The notes: generated by a model not told the origin, from the letters alone. A DNA stretch of 14,184 nucleotides from Campylobacteraceae bacterium (GCA_012521935.1 JAAYLJ010000061.1:1-14184), one strand, 5' to 3'. Counted from the stretch's first letter, positions 1-5,651 are shown. Translations and numbers: made by a program.

Positions 1-465
1 AGTCATTTCATCCTTTGAAATTACTTCAAATTTTAAATCTGTAATTTTTTGAAGTTTATTTTGCACCATAGGTAGTAAAATTTCATCAGTATATTTTTGA
101 CCAATATTTTTTAAATTAACCAACTCTTTTTCAAGTTTCTTATTTGACCAGCTGACTTTTTGATTGAAATGTTCCCAAGGGTTTTCAAATTCACCATAGT
201 GTCTTTTAAGAGTGTTGATACAATAAGTCACATCGATATCCTCTGAAAATCTATCAATAAGATTAAACCCTTTGGATAATGATGTTCCACCTTTAAATAA
301 AATGCCAGCTGAGCCATCTTCTCCAAATAAAATATGAAGTAGTGCAGTTACCCACAAATCTTTTTCTACCACAATTAAAGGCAGCCCCTTTTGCGTAGCA
401 ACATGAGATAGTGTAGCTCTTTGTTCATCAAGCGACAAAGCCAGTAGTTTTTTAATATACTTCAT
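1..465 (-). CDS. AbiEii-type nucleotidyltransferase toxin, partial (3' end outside window)
   Basis: This is the toxin half of a type IV AbiE toxin-antitoxin/abortive-infection pair. The family transfers nucleotides to target molecules (some members modify tRNA acceptor ends) and stops growth. I translated 155 codons from the ATG at 465 down to the window edge with no stop. The visible N-terminal part carries family signatures: EKDLWV at residues 34-39, FKGGTSLSK at 57-65 (the nucleotidyltransferase GG[ST] motif) and RFSEDIDV at 72-79, with the acidic DID pair expected to bind metal. Full members run about 230-300 residues, so roughly half is missing off the left edge; there is no sign of a break. 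The start overlaps the stop of the AbiEi gene by 14 bases, so the two are translationally coupled. Family assignment is firm; the molecular target is unknown. Confidence 0.9.
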   Translation of the reverse strand, partial: MKYIKKLLALSLDEQRATLSHVATQKGLPLIVVEKDLWVTALLHILFGEDGSAGILFKGGTSLSKGFNLIDRFSEDIDVTYCINTLKRHYGEFENPWEHFNQKVSWSNKKLEKELVNLKNIGQKYTDEILLPMVQNKLQKITDLKFEVISKDEMT

Positions 466-1066
466 TTATCATCTCTTGCACTTTTTGCTGTACCCACAAA
501 GGATATCCTTTTGAAGCATTTTGCAAATCTTTTATATCATTGCTATTTAATCTTTGTGCGAAATCAGAAATAAGTTTTTGATCATTAAACGCATTGCTTC
601 CTAAGTGCTCCATAGCACTCAAAACTAACCCTGCTTTTTTCCCACTACCCATAAGTTTTTTTGGATTTATTCTTTTAAATACAATTTCAACTTTACCCAC
701 AAATTCACTTTTATGAAGTTTATCATTAAGATAAATATATTTCATAGGGATTTGATCAGATAATCCCAACATGTGTAAAGCCATAGAGCCATCTGGCATT
801 ATGCGTGCATCATTTAAAGTTGCAATGGCTTTTGCAATGGAACTAGGACTTGGCAATACTTCACCAAAGAAGCTACTTTTTTGAGGCTTATAGTACACCC
901 CCCTTCTATATCTTCTTATAGTTCCCTTAGCAGTTAAAGCTGAAAGCTCCTTTTCTATACTATTTTTATTTACATTTCCAAAATCAAAACTATTTGAAGC
1001 AAAAGTAGCACCATTGGGCAATGAAGATATTTTTGATTTTACTCTTTGCGAGACTGGTTTTGTCAT
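452..1066 (-). CDS. AbiEi-type antitoxin / transcriptional autorepressor (DUF6088-like)
   Basis: This 204-residue protein is the antitoxin of the AbiE pair. In studied AbiE systems it does not bind the toxin but represses the shared promoter through a winged-helix N-terminus. Residues about 1-60 look like that winged helix, ending in the basic beta-wing RRYRRGVYYKP (51-61). Residues about 70-204 form the C-terminal domain, with PDGSMALHMLGLSDQIP at 91-107, a stretch typical of these antitoxins. The ATG at 1066 has an AAGGAG-like site (complement of 1073-1077) six bases upstream. The gene is first in the operon and overlaps the toxin gene by 14 bases. A consensus sigma70 promoter with an overlapping palindrome lies just upstream and probably gives autoregulation (inference). 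Confidence 0.85.
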   Translation of the reverse strand: MTKPVSQRVKSKISSLPNGATFASNSFDFGNVNKNSIEKELSALTAKGTIRRYRRGVYYKPQKSSFFGEVLPSPSSIAKAIATLNDARIMPDGSMALHMLGLSDQIPMKYIYLNDKLHKSEFVGKVEIVFKRINPKKLMGSGKKAGLVLSAMEHLGSNAFNDQKLISDFAQRLNSNDIKDLQNASKGYPLWVQQKVQEMINEVY

Positions 1067-1083
1067 CTTCTGCTCCTTTTAAT

Positions 1084-1111
1084 TTCAGTAAATTTAATTA
1101 ATATTACTGAA
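1084..1111. promoter_or_regulatory. 28-bp near-palindromic operator at the abiE promoter
   Basis: The arms TTCAGTAA and TTACTGAA pair perfectly over the outer 8 bases; 12 of 14 base pairs match across the whole element. It covers the -10 box and the predicted start site of the abiE promoter. AbiEi antitoxins are known to bind inverted repeats in their own promoters, so this is the natural candidate for its operator. The binding is inferred. Confidence 0.6.
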
Positions 1112-1129
1112 TATATTTAAAAATGTCAA
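1101..1129 (-). promoter_or_regulatory. Sigma70 promoter of the abiE operon
   Basis: Reading the minus strand, TTGACA (complement of 1124-1129) is separated by exactly 17 bases from TAATAT (complement of 1101-1106). The predicted transcript starts near 1094, giving a leader of about 28 nt to the AbiEi start. This is the closest to consensus of any promoter in the window. Confidence 0.8.
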
Positions 1130-1147
1130 TATGATTTTGTTGCCACA

Positions 1148-1424
1148 ATGGCTTTAGTGCTTAAGTTTGATTCAGGAGCTTGTAAGATATGCCATATAAA
1201 CAAGAGAGAAGTTTAAGATGATTTTAAAACAACAAGAAAAAGCAACCATTACACTGCGTTAGAAAATTAAAAAGAAGTAGCAAGATTTAAAGAAGAGATG
1301 GATTTCTCAATGAAAACTAAAGAATTTATTTAGTAGATTAAATCTTACAAAGAGTGTCCAAATAAACCTTGCATTGCAGTTAGTAGTGATGACTTACCTT
1401 TTAAAACAATTCTCCTCACTCATC
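1148..1424 (+). pseudogene. Possible decayed coding relic, unidentified
   Basis: No intact gene lies between the abiE promoter and the small minus-strand gene at 1425. Reading plus-strand from the ATG at 1148, one frame gives protein-like sequence interrupted by four stops: TAA at 1214, TAA at 1268 and tandem TAG TAG around 1331-1336. Recognisable stretches include GACKICHINKREV, RFKEEMDFSMKTKEF and YKECPNKPC. All stretches are in the same frame, which suggests point-mutation decay of one gene rather than chance, but the stretch is short and AT-rich. I do not recognise the family. The CKICH stretch resembles a haem c attachment motif, but nothing else supports a cytochrome. Treat this as a hint only. 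Confidence 0.25.
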
Positions 1425-1628
1425 TCACACCTCTTTTTTCAGCTCATCAGCACTTTTTATATATTTGTGTTTTTTTAATATATTTACTATTTTCGAGCTT
1501 GTCCCATATCCATAGATTATCTGTCTGAAAGTATTGTAATTTATCCCATTCTTTTTACAAAAAAATGACATACTTCCCCACTCCTCCTTTATCTTTTGAG
1601 CTAAGGTCAAACTTTTATCAATACTCAT
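1425..1628 (-). CDS. Small phage-type HTH-like protein (resembles BcepMu gp16 family)
   Basis: This 67-residue basic protein has a pattern typical of small prophage regulators. A helix (LAQKIKEEWGSMSFFCKK) is followed by a probable helix-turn-helix (NGINYNTFRQIIYGYGTSSKI, about residues 28-48) and a charged tail. The layout resembles the BcepMu gp16-type phage proteins found in the early region of Mu-like phages; I base this on pattern, not alignment. The ATG at 1628 follows AAGGAG (complement of 1634-1639) at 5-base spacing. It lies second on the minus strand after the 77-residue gene at 1756-1989, both diverging from a CI-like repressor. That context supports a prophage early-gene remnant. 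The role is probably DNA binding; targets are unknown. Confidence 0.6.
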   Translation of the reverse strand: MSIDKSLTLAQKIKEEWGSMSFFCKKNGINYNTFRQIIYGYGTSSKIVNILKKHKYIKSADELKKEV

Positions 1629-1673
1629 CTTTTCTCCTTCTAAATCTCTTTTATAAGCCTATTGCAATGGGGG

Positions 1674-1697
1674 TATATTTAAATCATTTTAAATATA
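1674..1697. repeat. Perfect 10-bp inverted repeat with 4-nt loop
   Basis: The arms TATATTTAAA (1674-1683) and TTTAAATATA (1688-1697) are exact complements around TCAT. It lies 46 bases upstream of the small HTH-like gene at 1425-1628. There is no GC core or T-run, so it fits an operator for a dimeric regulator better than an intrinsic terminator. A further GCCTAT (1657-1662) and ATAGGC (1695-1700) could form an alternative pairing. Confidence 0.5.
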
Positions 1698-1755
1698 GGC
1701 ACTATCTAAATACTATATAGCAACTGGATAATGCTGAGACAACTAATTAGCATCT

Positions 1756-1989
1756 TCAAACTTCAATGTCCTTATTTATTGTCTCAAGCAGTGCTTCTGC
1801 TACTGCCATTAATGTGCTTGCTTTTTTTACTAACTCATCATATTCTCTAGCTTTATTTTCGAGTTCTTTTATGTAATCATCTCTAAAATATACTGCCTCA
1901 ACAGCACCCTCTATCGCTATCTCTTTGTCTCTCATTAAATCTATCAACGGTATATTTCCTAAACTATCTCTCCTTAAAACCAACAGCAT
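1756..1989 (-). CDS. Small hypothetical protein of prophage early region
   Basis: This 77-residue protein is of unknown family. Its N-terminal half (MLLVLRRDSLGNIPLIDLMR) looks globular. From about residue 36 it is a heptad-rich charged helix (RDDYIKELENKAREYDEL and onward) likely to form a coiled coil. The ATG at 1989 follows AGGAG (complement of 1997-2001) at 7-base spacing, which supports real translation. It is the first gene on the minus strand, diverging from the repressor at 2162, and the HTH-like gene follows 127 bases later. That position matches the first early gene under repressor control in a temperate phage. I cannot assign a function; it could equally be a small accessory regulator. 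Confidence 0.55.
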   Translation of the reverse strand: MLLVLRRDSLGNIPLIDLMRDKEIAIEGAVEAVYFRDDYIKELENKAREYDELVKKASTLMAVAEALLETINKDIEV

Positions 1990-2161
1990 TTTCCAACTCC
2001 TAAAAATAAATTTGTCCCCTCAGCAATAAACTTTCAAATAACTTTACCTATCTTTATAAACTCTTTTTGTATTATTAGCCTATGAGACATAAACAGTAAT
2101 GGCATTATATAGTCATTTGACTTTACTATCAAGTCTAATAACCATAAAAAGGTATATGGGT
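1990..2161. promoter_or_regulatory. Divergent control region between repressor and small phage-type genes
   Basis: This 172-bp stretch has no gene and must hold the promoters for both directions. A near-duplicate motif occurs at 2041-2052 (ACTTTACCTATC) and 2120-2130 (ACTTTACTATC). A short inverted repeat, GACTT/AAGTC, lies at 2119-2135 with a 7-base loop. A TATAAA (2055-2060) could serve as a -10 for the repressor. These are candidate operators of the CI-like repressor; none is a strong match to a known site. Confidence 0.4.
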
Positions 2162-2773
2162 ATGGATAATAAAAAACTAATTGAGGAGATGAAAGATTAT
2201 TTTAAAGTTTCTTCTTTGGAAGATGTAGCCCTTAAATTAGGTTATAGCAAGACTACAGCTTCAACATGGAGAACAAGAGGTATTACTCAAACAGCAATAA
2301 ATAAATATAAAATTATAAAGTCAAAAAACATTATAAAAGAAGATGAAAATAGTCAAATAGCAGTTAATCTTTACAAAGATATATTTACCTCAGCAGGTTA
2401 CGGCACTATCAACAGTGATTTAGCTCCTATTAAAATAAACCTTGATAAAGATTTTCTAAAAGAGGTTTTTAACATCACAGATTTTAAAAACCTAGACATC
2501 ATCAGAGTCACAGGCGATAGCATGCTCCCGCATATCAAAGATGGAGAGTATGTTTTTGTGCAAAAAGGAACAAGTCCAAAAAATGGCGATACCATCATTG
2601 CAAACATCGATGGTGAGCTCTACATCAAACGCTATCATAAACTACCATTTGAAAAATGGTTTAGACTAGAAAGCGACAATAATGAATTCCCAAACATAGA
2701 GATAGATACAGATGATAAATTCAACTCCTTAATCATCGTAGGGATTGTAAAAAGCAAGATTAAACTATACTAA
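2162..2773 (+). CDS. CI/LexA-type phage repressor with S24 self-cleavage domain
   Basis: From the ATG at 2162 this is 203 residues. It is a lysogeny-type repressor: an N-terminal helix-turn-helix (about 5-50; LEDVALKLGYSKTTASTWR is the core) of the phage CI type, a linker, and a C-terminal peptidase S24 domain. The nucleophile is Ser120 in GDSM, the general base Lys156 in LYIKRY, and a plausible Ala78-Gly79 cleavage site lies in SAGYG. All parts of the LexA/CI autoproteolysis apparatus are present, so RecA-stimulated inactivation after DNA damage is expected. I chose 2162 over upstream in-frame starts because AAAAGG at 2147-2152 sits 9 bases before it and residues upstream do not resemble the family. 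It diverges from the small early genes at 1425-1989, the usual immunity-region layout. No structural phage genes are in the window. Confidence 0.85.
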   Translation: MDNKKLIEEMKDYFKVSSLEDVALKLGYSKTTASTWRTRGITQTAINKYKIIKSKNIIKEDENSQIAVNLYKDIFTSAGYGTINSDLAPIKINLDKDFLKEVFNITDFKNLDIIRVTGDSMLPHIKDGEYVFVQKGTSPKNGDTIIANIDGELYIKRYHKLPFEKWFRLESDNNEFPNIEIDTDDKFNSLIIVGIVKSKIKLY

Positions 2774-2837
2774 GTTTACTTGCTGTTTTATCACCGATTT
2801 TTACCTATTAAGCACTCTTTAAATATCCACAACATAA

Positions 2838-2984
2838 AAATACAGGATTATCAAAAGACTCAACCGCTGGTCTTATATATTAGGCTTGTTTTTCTTGATA
2901 GGATATAGCATTGGATTTGTAGTGCGCATGATTAAAGAAAATAATGTACAAATTACTTTACAAAATTGCTATTTTATAGTATGA
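2838..2984 (+). pseudogene. Possible small membrane-protein gene or its remnant
   Basis: An open frame between TAA (2835-2837) and TGA (2982-2984) encodes about 48 residues, with a basic, Trp-containing lead (IIKRLNRWS), one clear hydrophobic helix (ILGLFFLIGYSIGFVV) and a charged tail (RMIKENN). That is a good single-pass membrane protein with positive residues at both ends. There is no ATG before the helix and no convincing ribosome site, so it is either started from ATT/ATA, is a 5'-truncated relic, or is chance. It ends inside the hipA promoter. No family recognised. Confidence 0.25.
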
Positions 2985-2991
2985 TTGTAAA
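2957..2991 (+). promoter_or_regulatory. Promoter of the hipA-hipB module with flanking inverted repeat
   Basis: TTTACA (2957-2962) and TATGAT (2980-2985) are spaced by 17 bases and each matches the sigma70 consensus at 5 of 6 positions; the start site is predicted near 2992. The promoter is framed by an inverted repeat, TTTACAA (2957-2963) and TTGTAAA (2985-2991). A direct repeat CTATTTTATA occurs in the spacer (2969-2978) and again at the start site (2992-3001), 23 bases apart. This is the likely operator for the HipB-like protein encoded downstream. Confidence 0.6.
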
Positions 2992-3013
2992 CTATTTTAT
3001 ACAAGGTAGTTAA

Positions 3014-4213
3014 ATGATAGAGATATTTCGCCAGAAAAAACTGATTGCATCATTCATTAAAGATAACAACCGCTTCATCATAGATTATAAGAATTTTGAC
3101 ATAGAAAACTCTATTGCACTATCGCTGCCAAATACTCAAAAAATATATCTGTTTGATTATAAATTTCCACCTTTTTTGGAGAGCTTTTTACCTGAAGGAT
3201 ACCTATATGAAATCTTTAAAAACCTATTGGCAAAAGAGCATGGTAGAGTAGATGATTATCTTATATTTTCACTTCTTAGTTCTAGCATTCAATCAAGAAT
3301 AGAGTTTAAAAGCAATCTACAAAATAACATAGAGTTTCCTTCGTTTAACATAGATGAAATCTTACTAAACGATACAAATGATACTTTCAACACTCTTTTG
3401 CAAACCTTTTTAAATAAAAATGCCATAAGTGGAGTGCAGCCAAAAACAGTGGCACTTTTAAAAGAAAAGCTAGACACAAAAGAGTACATTATCAAAACTT
3501 GGGGTGAAGAGTATCAGGATTTAGCACTTAATGAATATTTCTGTCTAAGAGCTGTTCAAAAAGCAGGAGTAAAAACAGCAAATGCAAAACTATCAAAAAA
3601 TAATAAATTTTTAATAGTAGAAAAATTCACACTTAAACCTGATGGGGCTTTTTATGGATTTGAAGAGATACTTTCCTTGATGGACAAAAACAGGGATAGA
3701 AAATATGATGGAAGTTATGAGCAAATAGCAAAAATCATATATTCATATGTCACTAATAAAGCAGAGTCAATGGTTGCATACTATAAAACAGTAGTGATGA
3801 ACTACCTGCTTAAAAACGGTGATGCGCATTTAAAAAACTTTGGATTGCTCTTTGATGATGATTTTAAAAATATTTTCTACTCTCCTGTATATGATGTAGT
3901 AAATACTGTAGTGTATATCTATAAAGATAAGCCAGCTCTTATGTTAAATGGTAAAAAAATATGGCACTCGAAAGATGCCCTTGTAAAGTTTGGGCAAAAA
4001 AGTTGTCTTTTGAGCCAAAGTGAAGCTAATAAGTATTATGAAGAGTGTTATGGCGCTCTTGTATGGGCTATAGAAGAGCTAGAAAGCTATTTAGTAAAAA
4101 ATCCAAATTTTAAAATAGGCAAGATGATGCGTGATAGTTGGAAACTTTCACTAAAAGAGGAAGAGATGAAGGAGCTTGATAATGAAACTATTAGACCTTG
4201 GAAAAACTATTAA
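3014..4213 (+). CDS. hipA: HipA-family serine/threonine kinase toxin
   Basis: This 399-residue protein is a full-length HipA-like kinase. Studied HipA proteins phosphorylate aminoacyl-tRNA synthetases and induce dormancy. Residues about 1-100 correspond to the N-terminal subdomain (LPEGYLYE at 59-66). The kinase core has the Gly/P-loop SGVQPKT (139-145), a nucleotide-binding Lys in YIIKT (K161), NEYFCLRAVQKAG (173-185), the hinge-like IVEKF (201-205), the catalytic NGDAHLKNF (268-276; catalytic Asp270) and the metal-binding YDVVN (293-297; Asp294). All active-site motifs are intact. The ATG at 3014 follows AAGG (3003-3006) at 7 bases. The gene precedes and overlaps by 32 bases a HipB-like HTH gene, the reverse of classic hipBA order. 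The residue two before the gate serine (Ser139) is Ala137, giving AIS instead of the SxS seen in some relatives. Its substrate cannot be predicted. Confidence 0.9.
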   Translation: MIEIFRQKKLIASFIKDNNRFIIDYKNFDIENSIALSLPNTQKIYLFDYKFPPFLESFLPEGYLYEIFKNLLAKEHGRVDDYLIFSLLSSSIQSRIEFKSNLQNNIEFPSFNIDEILLNDTNDTFNTLLQTFLNKNAISGVQPKTVALLKEKLDTKEYIIKTWGEEYQDLALNEYFCLRAVQKAGVKTANAKLSKNNKFLIVEKFTLKPDGAFYGFEEILSLMDKNRDRKYDGSYEQIAKIIYSYVTNKAESMVAYYKTVVMNYLLKNGDAHLKNFGLLFDDDFKNIFYSPVYDVVNTVVYIYKDKPALMLNGKKIWHSKDALVKFGQKSCLLSQSEANKYYEECYGALVWAIEELESYLVKNPNFKIGKMMRDSWKLSLKEEEMKELDNETIRPWKNY

Positions 4214-4403
4214 GGAGCTACGAAAACAAAGAGGATTGTCGCAAGAAAACTTGGCAAAACAGTCTGGGATTTCACGAGCAACTTTATCAAAACTTGAAAA
4301 CGGATATATAGCCAATATCAGCATAGTCACTGTTAATCAAATACTCTCACTTCTTGGTTATGAAATAGACATCAAGCCAGCAAATCCATTCATGAGGGAG
4401 TAG
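4182..4403 (+). CDS. hipB: HipB-like Xre/Cro-CI HTH antitoxin
   Basis: This 73-residue protein is almost entirely a Cro/CI-type helix-turn-helix: LGKTIKELRKQRGLSQENLAKQ, then SGISRATLSKLENG with the recognition helix, then VNQILSLLGYEIDI. It matches HipB-type antitoxins, which repress their operon as dimers and sequester HipA. The start is the ATG at 4182, with AAGGAG (4169-4174) 7 bases before it; an in-frame TTG at 4176 is too close to that site. It overlaps the 3' end of the HipA gene by 32 bases in another reading frame, so translation is probably coupled and toxin and antitoxin share one transcript. The short C-terminal tail (KPANPFMRE) could contact HipA, as HipB tails do in studied systems, but that is inference. 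Confidence 0.85.
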   Translation: MKLLDLGKTIKELRKQRGLSQENLAKQSGISRATLSKLENGYIANISIVTVNQILSLLGYEIDIKPANPFMRE

Positions 4404-4413
4404 GATTTAAATC

Positions 4414-4457
4414 GTTGAAAGCTTATGGAAACAGCTCTTCATCAACTTGCTATTTTT
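4414..4457 (+). terminator. Probable terminator of the hipA-hipB module
   Basis: Just after the hipB stop, GAAAGCT (4417-4423) pairs with AGCTCTTC (4433-4440) with one bulged base, and an outer GTTGA (4414-4418) can alternatively pair with TCAAC (4442-4446). A T-rich stretch (about 4451-4458) follows. The hairpin is imperfect and the T-run is interrupted, so this is a moderate call. A perfect palindrome GATTTAAATC (4404-4413) directly abuts the stop codon. Confidence 0.35.
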
Positions 4458-4474
4458 ATGCATAATATTTAAAA

Positions 4475-4546
4475 TTAAATACAAATACTTGACTATTTTA
4501 AATACACATAGTAAAATACAAATTATATTCAAAATTAAATACAAAG
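4475..4546 (+). repeat. Four-copy 12-bp direct-repeat array over the ATPase promoter
   Basis: Copies are TTAAATACAAAT (4475-4486), TTAAATACACAT (4498-4509), TAAAATACAAAT (4512-4523) and TTAAATACAAAG (4535-4546). Start-to-start spacing is 23, 14 and 23 bases. The outer copies extend to an exact 15-base repeat (4471-4485 and 4531-4545) set exactly 60 bases apart. The copies flank and overlap the promoter: copy 2 is in the spacer, copy 3 covers the -10 and copy 4 runs into the ribosome binding site. This is a typical layout for a multi-site repressor operator; the regulator is unknown. Confidence 0.7.
4489..4517 (+). promoter_or_regulatory. Sigma70 promoter of the ATPase gene
   Basis: TTGACT (4489-4494) and TAAAAT (4512-4517) are separated by 17 bases, each one mismatch from consensus. 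The start site is predicted near 4524, giving a leader of about 30 nt. The promoter is embedded in the four-copy repeat array. Confidence 0.7.
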
Positions 4547-4553
4547 GATAAAT

Positions 4554-5651
4554 ATGCAAACTCCCTTTCCTTTTGAAACAATAGCACCTAAAGAGTTTTT
4601 TTATGGCAGAAAAAAAGAGATGAAGGAGCTAAAAGAGCATGTAGAAAACTCAACAAATGTTTTACTTTTTTCTAAAAGAAGGATGGGAAAAAGCACACTT
4701 ATTAAAAACCTCTTCACTGAAATAGAAAAAGATTACACTGTAATATACATTGATATTTACAATATCATCACTGCTGAGGATTTTGGAAAACTATTGCTAA
4801 ATGGTATAACTAAAAGTCAAGAAGGCAATATAAAATCAATAATCGTAAAACTTAGTAAGTTTTTTAAAAAAACAAAAATAGAGCCAACATTTGATCCACA
4901 CACAAGCGAGTTTGGAATAAGAGTAGTTGAAAATAGGCTAAGTTTTGAAGAGCTTATGGAAGATTCTTTTAGCGCACTGTTTAAACTAGCTAGTGAAAAA
5001 AATGTAGTTTTAGCCATAGATGAGTTTCAACAAATAGCAGATATAAAAGATGTAAAAATAGATGCTATTTTAAGAAAATATATGCAAGAGCCAAGCAGTA
5101 TTTCATATATATTTTTAGGCTCAAAAAGAAATATACTAAATTCACTTTTTGCCTATAAGTCACCTCTGTATGCCATGGCAACTCCTATGTCTTTAAAGCC
5201 TTTAAATTTAGATGATATTTACAACTACTCAAAACAGTACTTAGACATCTCAAAAGAAGTTATAGAGTATGTTTACAATTTAAGCGCAAAAGAGACAAAA
5301 CTAATCCAAATGATACTACACAGAGTTTATATAAATAAAAAGAGCGTAAAAAAAATAGATATAAATTTTATAAATAAAATCTTAGATACGATTTTAATAT
5401 CAAAAAATGACCACTACAAAACTATTTTTGAGTTTTTTAGTATAAATCAAAAAAAGGCTTTTAAGCTTTTAGCAAAACATGAAAGAGAGTTGTTTTCTGA
5501 AAAGATACTAAGAGAAGAGAATATTTCAAGGCCATCAATGCAGTCATCATTAAATCAACTATTTGCAAAAGAGTTTATCGACAAAGAAGATGGGGAATAT
5601 TTTATACCTGATAGAGCTTTTGAATTGTGGGCAAAAAGAAATTTAAAATAA
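4554..5651 (+). CDS. AAA/STAND-type ATPase with C-terminal winged-helix region (COG1672-like)
   Basis: This 365-residue P-loop ATPase belongs to the prokaryotic AAA/STAND group often called archaeal-ATPase-like. The N-terminus has the family lead FYGRKKEMKEL (16-26). Walker A is SKRRMGKST (40-48; Lys46), with Ser where most P-loops have Gly. Walker B is VVLAIDEFQ (151-159; Asp156, Glu157), and a sensor-1-like IFLGSKRN spans 186-193. The C-terminal third (about 297-357) is predicted to be a winged helix, for DNA or partner binding. The ATG at 4554 follows AAGGA (4544-4548). It stands alone with its own promoter and is preceded by a HipA/HipB module. No enzyme partner gene is adjacent. Members of this group are abundant in accessory DNA and their function is mostly unknown; a role in defence or replication control is speculation here. 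Confidence 0.8.
   Translation: MQTPFPFETIAPKEFFYGRKKEMKELKEHVENSTNVLLFSKRRMGKSTLIKNLFTEIEKDYTVIYIDIYNIITAEDFGKLLLNGITKSQEGNIKSIIVKLSKFFKKTKIEPTFDPHTSEFGIRVVENRLSFEELMEDSFSALFKLASEKNVVLAIDEFQQIADIKDVKIDAILRKYMQEPSSISYIFLGSKRNILNSLFAYKSPLYAMATPMSLKPLNLDDIYNYSKQYLDISKEVIEYVYNLSAKETKLIQMILHRVYINKKSVKKIDINFINKILDTILISKNDHYKTIFEFFSINQKKAFKLLAKHERELFSEKILREENISRPSMQSSLNQLFAKEFIDKEDGEYFIPDRAFELWAKRNLK

Noticed and set aside
1178..1195. Cytochrome c haem motif CKICH in the relic at 1148
   Set aside because: A single CxxCH in a stop-interrupted frame without signal peptide or a distal Met is not evidence of a cytochrome.
2099..2161. A longer N-terminus for the CI-like repressor starting at ATG 2099 or 2156
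   Set aside because: No ribosome site precedes 2099, 2156 is only 3 bases from the AAAAGG, and the extra residues are unlike repressor N-termini.
4176..4181. TTG 4176 as the hipB start
   Set aside because: It leaves only one base after AAGGAG; ATG 4182 has proper 7-base spacing.
4475..4546. CRISPR array at the four repeats
   Set aside because: Repeats are only 12 bp, spaced 2-11 bp apart, irregular in sequence and embedded in a promoter; no cas genes are present.
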